Source of the DNA: Lepisosteus oculatus
Taxonomy: Eukaryota > Chordata > Actinopteri > Semionotiformes > Lepisosteidae
DNA: 64,000 nucleotides
NCBI RefSeq assembly: GCF_040954835.1
Contig: NC_090703.1
Location: 17,621,444 to 17,685,443 of the forward strand
Direction: 5' to 3'
Shown: positions 33,701 to 45,700 of the stretch, piece by piece
Numbering within the stretch: position 1 is the stretch's first letter
Layout of the letters: each line of letters starts with the position of its first letter
The notes under the pieces: model-generated
Database searches by the model: none
Seen by the model: only the letters and a program-made list of their open reading frames with translations
What the model was told of the DNA's origin: nothing
Position numbers and translations under genes: made by a program

Positions 33701-36700
33701 GCGAGAGAGAGTGTGCTTTTCTGTGTTTTAGGGAACTTGAGTTTTCTGGGTAAAATATACCTCAGTTAAAAACGTCTTTCCTGCTTAGGGTGCATTTTTA
33801 TGGATAGGGATATAGGCTCCCATTTATTTTGTGGCAGAGAGAGATTTAACTGTACGGTCCTTTGTATTTAGTTAGAAGGCAGCTTCTCTAATAAGGCCAC
33901 TGTAGGCATTAAGAGTTTAAACAATTTAGTAAAATAATTTAGAATGGGCTCATGATGATTTTTACGTCCTATAATAAGCTGACCAGGGTTGTGTCATCAG
34001 CAGATGTAATAAGATTTTTATCTGTTTTTTCTTTTACATTCGTTACTGTACAAAAAGACCAGAAGAGGGACAATTCGCAGCCCTGTGGTGATACAATGGA
34101 ACTGTAGGGAATGTGAAATATCTAGTTCCCAGTTTAAGTTAAGTCTAGGACCATCTTATCAAGTTACTGTTTAAAATGAAGCTCTGTGAGAGGTTCTGTG
34201 TAATCAACAGTATTGTATTAAAAGCAGCAGCAAAATCACCAAATACGATCCTTACAAATGCCCTTGCTTGGTCAAGTTGTTGATAGACCAAATCTAACAA
34301 TGTGATCATTGCTTTATCTGCTCACCTCTGTAAGCAACTGCAGGGGGTCAATAAGGTCCTGTGTTCTTTGTGATGTGATGTCACAGAAGACGCATGAGAA
34401 AAGACAATTTGAGATTGACTTCAGCATTATACTTTAAGTAAATGTTGCCCGATTCTAACTATGGAAAAAATAGGATTACTGGAATGTTACATGAAAAACT
34501 GCCGTCACATTTCTGGAAGTAATATATAAGGCAGAATTGTTCAGTTACCTGCTATGAGCTCTTTACTGTAAGTATGAGCAGAAATGCATTTGTGCAGTAA
34601 CAATTTCCCCTCCCATCTAGAGTGGGATGAAAGTTCTCAGCTATAATGGCATCTCTTCCAGGCTAAAGATCATCTAACTAGATATTGTTGCAGGTTTGGA
34701 AGAGAATCAAGTATAGACCACCTGTAGCTACTGTGCAGTGAATGATGAGCTTCGTGCTACAAGCAAAAAATGGAAATGTTAGAAATTATTTTATGCTGGC
34801 ACATTACCTCGACTGTATGTTTTCTTCCTAGATACATAAAATGGACACAGCAGATGTACCCCCAAGGAGGAAAAGCAAGTAACTTTTCCACCTTGCTGGA
34901 GAGGGCCGTCATGCGGTTCAAAGACGAGAAGAAATACTTCAATGATGTCCGTTATGTTAACCTCTGGATTAAATTTGTGAGTGATCGACTGCTATCTTCA
35001 AATTATGTTTTGAGAAGTGTGGTGATTAGGTTTGTGAACCTTTTTTTTTCTTTTTTTTTAAAGGCTGGAATTTGCGATGAGCCTCTTGATCTGTATAGCT
35101 ACATGCATGCCCAGGGCATTGGGATAATGACAGCTGTGTTCTACATATCTTGGTCTGAGGAGTATGAGAAGCATGGCAATTTAAAAAGAGCAGAAGCTGT
35201 CTACCAGGATGGTCTGAGATGCCGGGCCGAACCTTTCGATAAGTTGCAGTACCATCACAAGTAAGTTTATTTTTATTTACAATAGATTTTTGTTTTTTAA
35301 ACATTTTTGCCATTTGGCTATATTTAGGGTCTACTATATAATAATGAATGCGTTCCCTTGGTTTTTGTATGTGAGGTTGCATAAGGTCGGTTACAACAAA
35401 AAACTGAATTAAATAAGATGACAGAGTAGATGATCAGTACAAATGCACAAAACTACAAAGGGTGACAATTGAGTTGACATGTCCATTGGAAGAATTCTGC
35501 TCGTTTGTGTACATTTTAAAAGCTTTGTTAAGGGGCTTGTGTGTGGCTCAGCCAGTCAAACCCTTGCCTGAAGTGCAGGTTGAGCTCAATGGAGCTCTAT
35601 TTGAGGTTTTAGCCTACATCATATTACAAGTTGACTGTGTCAGTCCATATATAGCTCGAATACTGGTAGGATAGGATTTGGGATTATTTAGAGCAGGGGT
35701 CTCTGTTTTTCAGTACATAGCATTCCTATAATGTGCCAGTCACCTGCAAGCCTGGCGCCTTCTCTGCTGTCAGCTACTGTAGAATTTATAACCAATGCCT
35801 TTTCAGACATGTATTGAAGCTGTCGCTAGTGCACAAGGTTTAAAAAAAAAAGTAAATGTTGATTGCAAATTGGAGTGGTATTTAATTGGCAATTCCCAAT
35901 AACTTAGGGGGTGAATCACTCTTACAATGCTGAATTATTTTAAGACATTTAAGGGATTACAATATGCACTTTTTTTTCCCCAAGTCTGATGTTGAACATT
36001 GTACTGCTTTACTGGTCTGGTACTTACTGACCCTCTCTTTCCAGGAACTTCAATTCACGTGTGATTCATAAGGTTGTAGCAGACATGGCCAATGGGGAAG
36101 AGGAAGCAGAAAGCCCTGAGCCCTCACAGCCTCAGAGGGCTTCACTGGCAGATCTCAAGCCCAGAGGGCACAAAAAGGCGATTGTACCTGTGGAGCGGAT
36201 AGGGGCTGCTGCCAGTTGTAAGCTCATGGTTCCCTCTTTGTTTTTGCATGTTTTATCTTTAAAATGTTACAACCTTAATTCAAAAACCGATTACACGAAA
36301 TTGGTGTTTTTCTTCTTATTCATTTCTTTCTGGAGCTTATCATGTCTTTTGCATTTGCTTCTTTCTGGTAGATCGTGGTGGGGGACTGAATTTGCAGGCA
36401 CCTACCTTAAAATCTGTCCAACAGAACCACCGATTAACAGTGTTTGATGAAAATCAGGCGGGAATTGTTGAATCCTCCAATTTCAAGCCGGAACCCTGGC
36501 TCGCCCCACCAGAAGCCAGAGCCAAAGAGAATGACCCCAAGCCAGAAAAATGGAATGGTGTCAAGGTATGCAACAAGAGACGCCACCGTGCAGTCTTGGG
36601 TTTAGAAGTGTTTGTGCTCCTTTTGTGTGAGCTCCCTGGCTAAAATATTTAAAAAAGCCTCAGCAAATAATTCAGTGGTTTGAACTGGATGTGTATTCTA

Positions 36701-39700
36701 CAACGTCCAGTTTTTGCAGCTCAGTCCCATCCCATTTGTTTAGTAGTACCTTTGCCTTCTGGCTGAGTTTGTGGTCGCGCCGTTTGATAATGGAAGGAAT
36801 GTTCCTCTCAAAATGGTTTTCGGTAGGAGGGAGATCTGAGGATTGTTCTGGCTAAGAAAGGTGATGGAAGCCTGCTCTCAAGTCAACCATAGATTGCCTT
36901 TGATCAAGGTTTCCTAGCATTTGTGGGTATTGTCAAAACCTGTCAGATTTCAAACTTCAAAACTCCCCGCTATGCTAAATTATATAAAATGGACCAATTT
37001 TTTCCCCATTGAATAAATGATGTTTTTAAATATTAAGTAGTTTTTATCTGTTGTGAAAGCCTGCCATTTAAAGTTTTGAGGTTTTGCCGGGATGTGAAAA
37101 CTTTGGAAAAACTTTTATAGGCACTTGAGATTTTAAAGCCCATTCTGATGTGCAAACAAGATGCACCAAGAAAGTCTTTGCTTTGAAATACAATTACTAC
37201 AGCAGTAGTTGGGATCTGTTCTTAAAGCCATTTAAAGCCTTGGTAATAGTCAGGCTTGGAGTTATTTGAAATGAGTCTTATGCAATTTCCAATTCCACAG
37301 AAAAAGTCTGTGTCCAGTTACAGTACCGAGGTTCCGCCTTGCAAGCCAAACTTCCAGCCATTTGTGGAGGAGTCTGATCAGCTGCCAGCTGTGTAAGTAA
37401 CTGATATGTAACTTTCATATCACACTACAGTGTGATATGACAGTTGGGATGAACTCCGCTTGGTGGTTATTCATGGTTCAGAAATAGGTATAAGCAGTCA
37501 GTCTCCTTTCAAGTGTCCATTTTCTCTTAAAAAAGAAACTAGAAAGTTTAAATATATTAATCATGTCACTATACAGGGTGGCAAGGTAGCACAATCATTA
37601 CCATTGCTACTTTGCAGCACTGGCTTTGCATTCCTGGGGTGGTATCTGCAAGGAGTTTGAAATATAGCTTAAGTATCAGGTTTATAAATCTGCCCTAGCA
37701 TTTCTGGAGTTTTTCAATAAGGTGAGCTTATGAGTAATTACCCCACAGGGATGTTTCAAAATTGTTTGACAGAAGTTAAATCTCAAGTGAATAGAAATGA
37801 TCAATTCAATTTTTTCTTCAGAACAGCAGTTGTTGAATAAATGCTTTACTTTTTGGATATAGTTGAGCCACATTAGCTAATTGTAAATATATTAATAGCT
37901 AATAAATTTAACTAAAAACAAGTTGCAGCCAACTGTTAACTATTTTTCCCCATCATGTTTTCTATTGCATGGTCACCTAATGAGTGAGTCTGTGTTTTTG
38001 TGCAGAACACCCTGCAAGATTGACCCATCGGTGAACAATGTGCTCTCGGCCAGAAAGCCGGCAAAAGAGGAGACCCCACTACAGAGACTACAGGTCCAGC
38101 AGCCCGGTGATGGGGAGAAGAAGGAGCAGAGTACATACTGCAAAGAGTTGCTCTATAGTGGAGCCACTGAATTCTGCTTTGAGGAGCTACGTGCTGAACG
38201 CTACAGGATAAAGAAAGCCAAAGAAATGGAAGGTAAAAGAGTAGGGCATTTGGCAAGTTCACCTTGCATACTGTGCCTACTTCCGAAGTTGGATATTTCT
38301 TTATTCACCAAAGGCTCATGTATGATGTGCTCAAACTTTGTTTCAGGAAACTTCCATCAGGAACAAGCAGTTAAAAGAATGGAAGTTCTTCTCTAAATTT
38401 AACAGTGCGTTCGATTGTTCGTTCTTCATTCACATTTACAGGGGGAAAAAATCCAGAATTGTATGTACACCCATCTCTCAGTTATAGCAAGTAGCCATAT
38501 CCCTCTGCGACTCACAACTGGCAACCCACTGAAGCATAATAATGCATGCTTTGTTACAGTGAAAATGGATAAACTGGGTGTTTGTAAATTGAGGTATATG
38601 AATATTCTCTTCTGTCTTTGATACAGGCACGTTTATTATGGAGCGCATCTCTTAGTTTTTCTTCACTTTATTTTGATTTGAACCAGTAATGTTTCTTCCA
38701 CACTTCAATCGTAACAGGAGTATATCTGTGTACAGGATTCTCCCATTGTAGTACTTCTGTATATATGCTAGGTTTCGTGTTTTAGTGTTGAAAGCACATA
38801 GTATTATTGACAGTCATTGTCACAATGCAAGCGTTGAAATGCAAAGGGAATTCATTTTCTAAAGAGAAACTTCACAGTGTCTGAGTCGGCTTCGATTGTC
38901 TGTGACATAAATTGCCCAGGTTAGTTGTTTTATAATTTTGTTTCCTTTTAATGTAAACATTTTTGGCTTAAGAACCATGAAAAGGAGTAGGAAAGAAAAT
39001 AGTGTTTTGGCAGTGGAGCACTTGTTAGCTTGCAAGCTGACACAGCTCCCCACTCAAATTTCTTTTATGCTTTTATATGTCTGTATGTATATATCAATAT
39101 TTTCCTCTAACATTTTAGAGGAAGTTGCTAAGCTGGCTAGAAGAAAAGAGGAACTGAGAAGAGAAATCGAGGAAAAGGAAAGACTGCTTCAGGAAGCGAG
39201 TGTGAACAGTCTGTCTTGTTTTCCTAAGCAGGTGAGGAAATGTGACCTTAATTGGCAAATTTATCATGTAGGACATTTTTTTTACCTCCATATTTGTTGC
39301 TTATATTTTGTATTCTGTGCTGTTGTGTAGATGAGTTTTGAACTTTTGTTTTGAGATACCAACTATATAAGAATTTGTAATTTTACCATGTACTGCACAT
39401 CACTCTCATATAGTACCACTGGTAACCTTTATACATTAGCAGTTACAAAATGTTTAAGAATTGAAAGTTTGTTTTAACATTAAAACAAGATTTAACTATT
39501 TATACGCTGATTTTAAGAAACATTTTTCGTAGGTCCCACCAGATCACCTTCAAGTTCCAGAAATTAAGTTTGATTCGGTGTCTCTGGACCAGTCAAGAGC
39601 ACCTGTGGACTCTCTTGAGGGATCAAACACAAAGTTCACAATTTACGATGAATCGGCACTAGGTGCCTATCCTCCACCAAAGTAAGACTTCAGTGTGATC

Positions 39701-42700
39701 TTGAATTTGTTTTAATACAGTTGGGGGGGAGGTGGGGGTGATAAAAATGTAATGATAAAGCAGTTTAGAACACTTAATGCAAAGAATATGTTCTTAGCTA
39801 GTTGATCCCTTTAGCAATGTAATGCAAATAGACTAAATCAGAAGTTAATCACTTTCCCATAAGAAAAATCAATCAGTTTAGTTTGTGTCAATAATATACC
39901 AGATTCTTTGATGAGCAGTATTTACATATTGACAGATATGTCATGTTTTGACATTAATGATCTTGGCTGAGAATTTCTTAAACTGTAGTGGGTTTATTTT
40001 ATGATAAAGGAGTGGGTTATTTATTTAATGTTATAGGATCTTCATCTTAGTTTGTTATAACTAAGAATTGTCTTTCTCTTTTTGTAGAGACCAGTGCATC
40101 CCAAGCCCTGTTGACCTTCTAGGTGTGTTTTCAGGTCATATTTTTGTTTGTAAGATGCCTTCCTCGTGTAAGAACAGATACTACTAATTTTCCAATACAA
40201 CATCTGTGGATTGCACAATCCTGTAGAGCCATTCCTCATTTGACATGTTGCAAGCTCCACAGTGCCTGACAGGAGACTTAGGGGTATGTCCCTCAGTGAA
40301 GCCACTACAAGCTTGCTGGCTCTGGGCATATCACAAAGGATGTATGCTGGTAATCTAAGAGAGATTTGATTGACTCAATTCTACCTTGGTGGTACTCTGC
40401 CAGTTGTGTGCCTTAATAAACATAACATCAATTTACAATTGATTAGGGACACAATCCAGGCTCAATCGATTCTCCACCAAACTCAGTCTGTGCTCCAAAC
40501 AAACAACTATTTTTTTAACCACTTGGATGCTCCACAGGGTAGTTTTTGTTTATGAATAAAAATATTGAAGAATAAGTGTTTGAAGGAACCTCCTTTTATG
40601 ACTCTTTACCTCTTAGTTTTTTTAGATGTTCTTGGATTTAGATTCTGGCTAACAGATTTAACACTTAATTTATGCTTTTTTCTGTGGCTAAGAAACGTCT
40701 ATTTTTATTTCAGATGATGTTTTCACGAGTCCGTCAGTGAAAGATGATCTTCAGTTTGAGGCAATGTTTCTGAAGTCTTGTAAGTTTTAAGATTTCATAC
40801 CACAATAGTGCCATATCACTTTTATATTGTTGCATTCATCAGTGAAAATTAATATAACTTAGGTTGGAAGACTGTCTTTAATTTTGGAATAGTATGTTTG
40901 TTTATTGGGGATTCAATTTAGTTGCAAAACAAATGCACCTTACTATATTTAAAATATCAAAGAACTAAAATCCTCTTTGCTCTGTATCCAGCACATCAAA
41001 AATCGTGATTTTGTTTGAGGCGTTTTTGTGTTTTATTCATTATAGAAAAATCAGGAGTTACATCTGTTTTATTAATAATTACAATGTGACCTTATGAACA
41101 TAGTTTTGCTGTAATTGGGAAAGGAAATAATTTCCCAACCTCACACTGTCCATTATTGTTTCTGATGTGACATTGCTGGATGTTAAGACTGAAATATGCT
41201 GATTTGTATTATTTAATTTGTAGGTAATGATGGATCAAGGCTGGAAAATGTACCTGTCAACAAACCCCTCTCAGAGTTTCTTCCTTTCACTATTCTCGAA
41301 GAGAAACCAATCAGTGAAAGTCTTCAGAAACCGTATGTACTTTACATGTATTTTACTAGCCTCTATTTCAGGTTTAAAGCATGGTTTTATGAGGCACAGT
41401 TTTTCTTTGTTTCAGGGTTTTTGAAAAGACTGGAATGCTCACATAAAACTAAAATAATGTCCACTTTTATCATGGGCAGGTAGAAGTATAGACTATATGT
41501 GCAAATAACTATATGTGTAATGGTGAAACTATCTTTTGCATTGGATTTTTCCAAATTTCACATAAGCACATAAAAAATACTGAAACTTTAATTCATGCTG
41601 GATCCTAATTTTAGAATTAATACACTTTTTGATTGATAGCTGACTGTCACTGTCATATTATTATGATCTCGAATCATGACTTTCTTCCGATTTCTAGAGC
41701 TCCTGTGAATGCTTCGAAACCTACTGTTCGCAAGCCGTTGGCTGCAATACTGAAGCCACTGGGGAATCCTCCACCAAAAGAAGCTGCGGATGATTGTGTA
41801 AAACTCTTTTACTATCTAAATTGGAGTTCGATATATTATTTGAAAGGAATGGGCATTGATGTATAAAGTTTTCTTCTGTTTTTAAGTCCGTAAAGTTTTC
41901 ACTGGGAAGAGTTAAGGATGCAAAGATATTAATCTTTGCATTTCAGCTGCAATATTTTAATATTTTACAGAATCTAGTACTCTTGTTTCCCAGTCATATT
42001 TTTCCTTAATTTCTTGTCGGCGGCAATGTGAGATTACAACAAATGGAAGAAGTCATTCTGAGGTTTTTTTTCAGGATGAATTGGAAGGAATTGAGCCTTT
42101 GAATGAAGAAGCTATAGTTGACAGCTACAGGAATAAAACCCTCTGCCCTGTGCCTGATGACACCTGTGACTTTTTGCGAGCAGCACATCTGGCGTCCACT
42201 CCTTTCAGTGGAGGTCTGGGCCAGAGGACCAGCTCAGGCTCCGAGAACACTCTGAGCAAAGATCTGTCCAATGTTAACAGTGAAACCCCAAAATCTGTAA
42301 TAACGGCTGTGAAAGATCCTGCTTTTGAGGAACCCTTGATGGTAAATAAGCTTAGGTAAGACAAAATACTTTTTCTCATTAGAATTTAAGAGGTCTGATG
42401 GAAGCATCGCTTGTAAATTTCAGTGACTTGCTTAGAAAACTATGCTTCAGTGTACCGGTATGGGCTTTTAAGATGCAGTTCAATCCCATAGGTGATGGGA
42501 AGAAAAATGGTTTTGGCTACTGCAATAATAATGATTGAATAATATGCAATAACTCGGCTTTTAAGTGGAAGTTTATTTTAGAATAGGCGGTCGGCACCTT
42601 TTGGGGGCTCTTTGCGAAGATCAGTTGTCCAACAGTTAACACAATAGGACAATTTACAATAGTAATTGAAGCAAGTGAAAGCTGTGATAATGATATCTTA

Positions 42701-45700
42701 AGGGATTCTGACGAACAGACATTGATCAAGGAAAGTTGTCTGAGCTCTATTTTTACCATTTCAGCAAGGTCCTACATATATAAAGTTCGGGAAATAAAAT
42801 TGAGGGAAATGGGTAGAAAAGCATGACCTAGATTCAGAGCAGCCTAAATATCAGAACAAATTCTATGGTTATAAGCAATAAAATTTGTGTTAAGAACAGA
42901 CAAGATGAAATGTAGATTTCTTCCTGTCAGGATGCAGTAAAGATGGATGAATAGCTGGTTTCCTAGGTTACCGTCAAGGCCTTAGGACTCCTCATTTAGC
43001 TAAGTGGTGTGGAATAGAAGTGCAGATATGAACACAGCTGTAAGTCCTTATTGTTACTATAGAATTTGTGTTTCATGGTTGTATGAGATTGTAAATGTTT
43101 TGTAAAAATTGTTACCAAGAAATCAACATAGAGATTTACCATGTACAATCTAAGAAGTGCATAGAATGTTAATGAATGATGAAACAAATGATTGAGTCAT
43201 TTGTATCTGTTTTGCTTGGGCAATCACATTATTTCTGAAGGAATTACTTGCATTTTTTACTGCTCATAACTATTGCACACATTAAACAACACACATTTTC
43301 AGGACTACTTTTTATCTGTAACTGTTCTGTATATTTTCTCCTTTTTACAATGGTTGACCACATGCAGCAAAAGTGTAGTACTGTAGTTTTATTGTTTAAA
43401 ATAAAGTAGTGGCTTGGGCTCTGGACTTGTAACTGAAAGGTTGCAGGTTCAAGCCATTCAGGTTAACTACAGCAGAATGCCCAGCTGTATAAATGGTTAC
43501 AAAACTAAATCATCATAGAGATTATAGTGACATTTGGTAAAGGTGTTAGCTAAATAATTCTTCCTTCCATTTATGTGGGATACCAGTTGCTTGCAGGACA
43601 TATGCTCCAACACACAAGGATGATTAACCTAATTAACCTAGCCAACATGTCTTTGGAAGATGGGTGGAAATGGGACCACCTGGTGAATGCCCGTGCCTAC
43701 ATGGGGGCGTCATGCCAATGCCACGTTGCAGGCTCCCCACTCCAGAATTATACCCAGGACCCACCAACAAGAATTTTATTTTAGTCATTGGTGTACTAGA
43801 TGAGATACTGTATTACAACTGGTGGATGTCATTAAATGTTGGACCAAGGTATAGTGTGTGCTACAAAACCTTTTTTTTCCCTGAACAATGTCTCCCATTT
43901 TGTCAGGTTTTTATTTTGTCTGCTCCTTAATAATTCTGCCTTGTTCCCATGTAGTCCTATCCCGGAAGCCAGTCTGGAAGACACCCGCTCTACAGCTTCC
44001 TCGGCATCCTCCACTTCCTCCTCTATTGGAGGTCAGTCCGGCATGAAAGACATGAGCCTTCCACGCAAATGGGAACTGAGTCAGTCTCTGTGTGTGAACA
44101 CAGTTACTGAGCAAGAAGATCGCCCGCAAACTGCAGGTAAAGCGCTAACAAGCACCCAAGTGAGAATCTGTAAGCTAACATAGTTATAAATGAGTTCAAG
44201 TAGGTAGCTGCATCCGCATCCATGGGCTGCAAAGGAACAAGTTAAGATTAATTCCATGCTGAAAAGAGAGGAAAAGAAACAATGTTTCGGCTGTGGAGCC
44301 TTCACACCCGAAAAAGGTCCATGGTGTGTTTTACACTCTGCTAGATTTAGAGGAACATGTCCTTTTATTTTAGGGGGTATTCTTAAAAGTATCCCATTGA
44401 ACCCTTGATTTGGAGACATTGCCCTCCAGAAATTGAGTCTCCAGTTGTTTTTTCTTTAATTACTTGTCTGGCGTGTAGTGTCAATTTAAATAGAATGTAT
44501 TGAATGCATGTAGAACCAATTTGAAAGCAATGTGCAATTAATAAATTAATTATTAAAAATGCAATTCCAATATATACTAGTTATATTTGTAATATGAACA
44601 CTATACTATTGAAAACTAGTGTATTGAAATATGGACGTTCCTGGTGATGATCTCTATTTAAAAGGCAAGTGTTAAATGTCAGCTCGATTTGATCAGAAAA
44701 TTATTTTCATCATTAGTCCAAGATGGCTAGCTGTAATATGCATAGTTAAAGGTATTAAATGATCAACTCTCTTGGGGTTGACTGACTTGAGTACTAACGC
44801 CGAATGGCTTTTAATAGCCTAGTTAATGTTAGTAATCAGATGTATTTACAACAGGTCTGGTGATTTGCACAAGTGTTTTTGGAATCTGGTTTCAGATCTC
44901 AAGTCTTTTGTATTTTTGGTTCATAATTTGAGATTCCTTTTGTTTCCTCTGAAGGCTCATATGCAGTTTTTTTTGTGCTCTCTGCACAACCCTGCCATTA
45001 ATCTGTATAACTGGGATGTGTGATATGATTATGTAACTGAAATAGCAGGCATATGCACATTAAAGTACTAAAGGGTATGCATGTGTTTATGCCAACTCAC
45101 ACACCCAAATAAATCGTGAGGACTTGAGTGGATGAATTATCCCAGCTGTAAAATATGCTGTTTGTATTTAGAATTCTTGTTTCTACCATTTTTGTAGTCA
45201 CAGTATATTTGGATAGAATTGTTCATTTAGATGTATGTGTAATGTAGCTGTACTGTGTTTGAAACTTCCCGAGTTTTTACTATTTAAATGACTACTTGTT
45301 GGGGGTGTAAAGTTTTGTTAAAAATAATCTTGTATAATAATCTTGAAATAATGGTGGTGTTACTTTTTTTCAGTTATGTATTTTTTCTAATAGATTCTTA
45401 TGTTTTTTTTGCCTTTTAGGACACTATAAAAATTGATTCAATCCACAAAGTTTGAGATAACTTTACCAGTATTGACAATCCACAATCACAGAATCTTAAC
45501 TTTTTATTAGTATTTTATCTCTTTTTCCACTGTCTTAGACTGATGCGAAGCATACAGATTCTGGACATTTTGCAAATACCCATCAGAAGAATTGTAGTAA
45601 TGTAGTTACTGCATTATCATGTAAATCTGTATATTTGTAACAATCAATATTCAGTATTAATAAAGCATAGAAGTTATTTATATGCTATTTGGTTTGTTTC

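Larger units (their letters stand above)
30773..36217 (+). other. bub1b: BUB1B exons 1-5: KEN1 and TPR region
   Basis: Exons: 30773-30912, 31590-31649, 34832-34976, 35064-35260, 36045-36217. They encode [15 protein letters not shown], then the helical TPR region ([50 protein letters not shown]) that binds the KNL1 KI motif in other vertebrates. KEN1 contacts APC/C in the checkpoint complex. Intron 2 (31650-34831) is the largest here and contains an antisense LINE relic. Confidence 0.93.
36372..42355 (+). other. bub1b: BUB1B exons 6-15: KEN2, ABBA motifs, GLEBS/Bub3 site and middle region
   Basis: Exons: 36372-36565, 37301-37392, 38006-38232, 39119-39231, 39533-39681, 40088-40122, 40714-40779, 41224-41332, 41698-41797, 42075-42355. 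Exon 6 holds an ABBA-like TVFDE and KEN2 (ARAKENDP). Exons 7-8 encode the GLEBS segment ([15 protein letters not shown]), which binds BUB3 in the family. Exon 9 is a short charged coiled segment, exon 10 carries FTIYDE, and exon 11 is only 35 nt. The exon 14 donor is after TGT at 41797 (phase 0); a GT two bases earlier breaks the frame. Exon 15 encodes [13 protein letters not shown] and [11 protein letters not shown], as in human. Confidence 0.9.

Noticed and set aside
41791-41797. BUB1B exon 14 donor two bases earlier (GAT GAT T|GTGTAA)
   Set aside because: It would break the frame with exon 15; the donor after TGT keeps [11 protein letters not shown], matching human.
43405-43480. Functional tRNA gene
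   Set aside because: SINE head: no acceptor stem pairing, and the standard SINE body follows.
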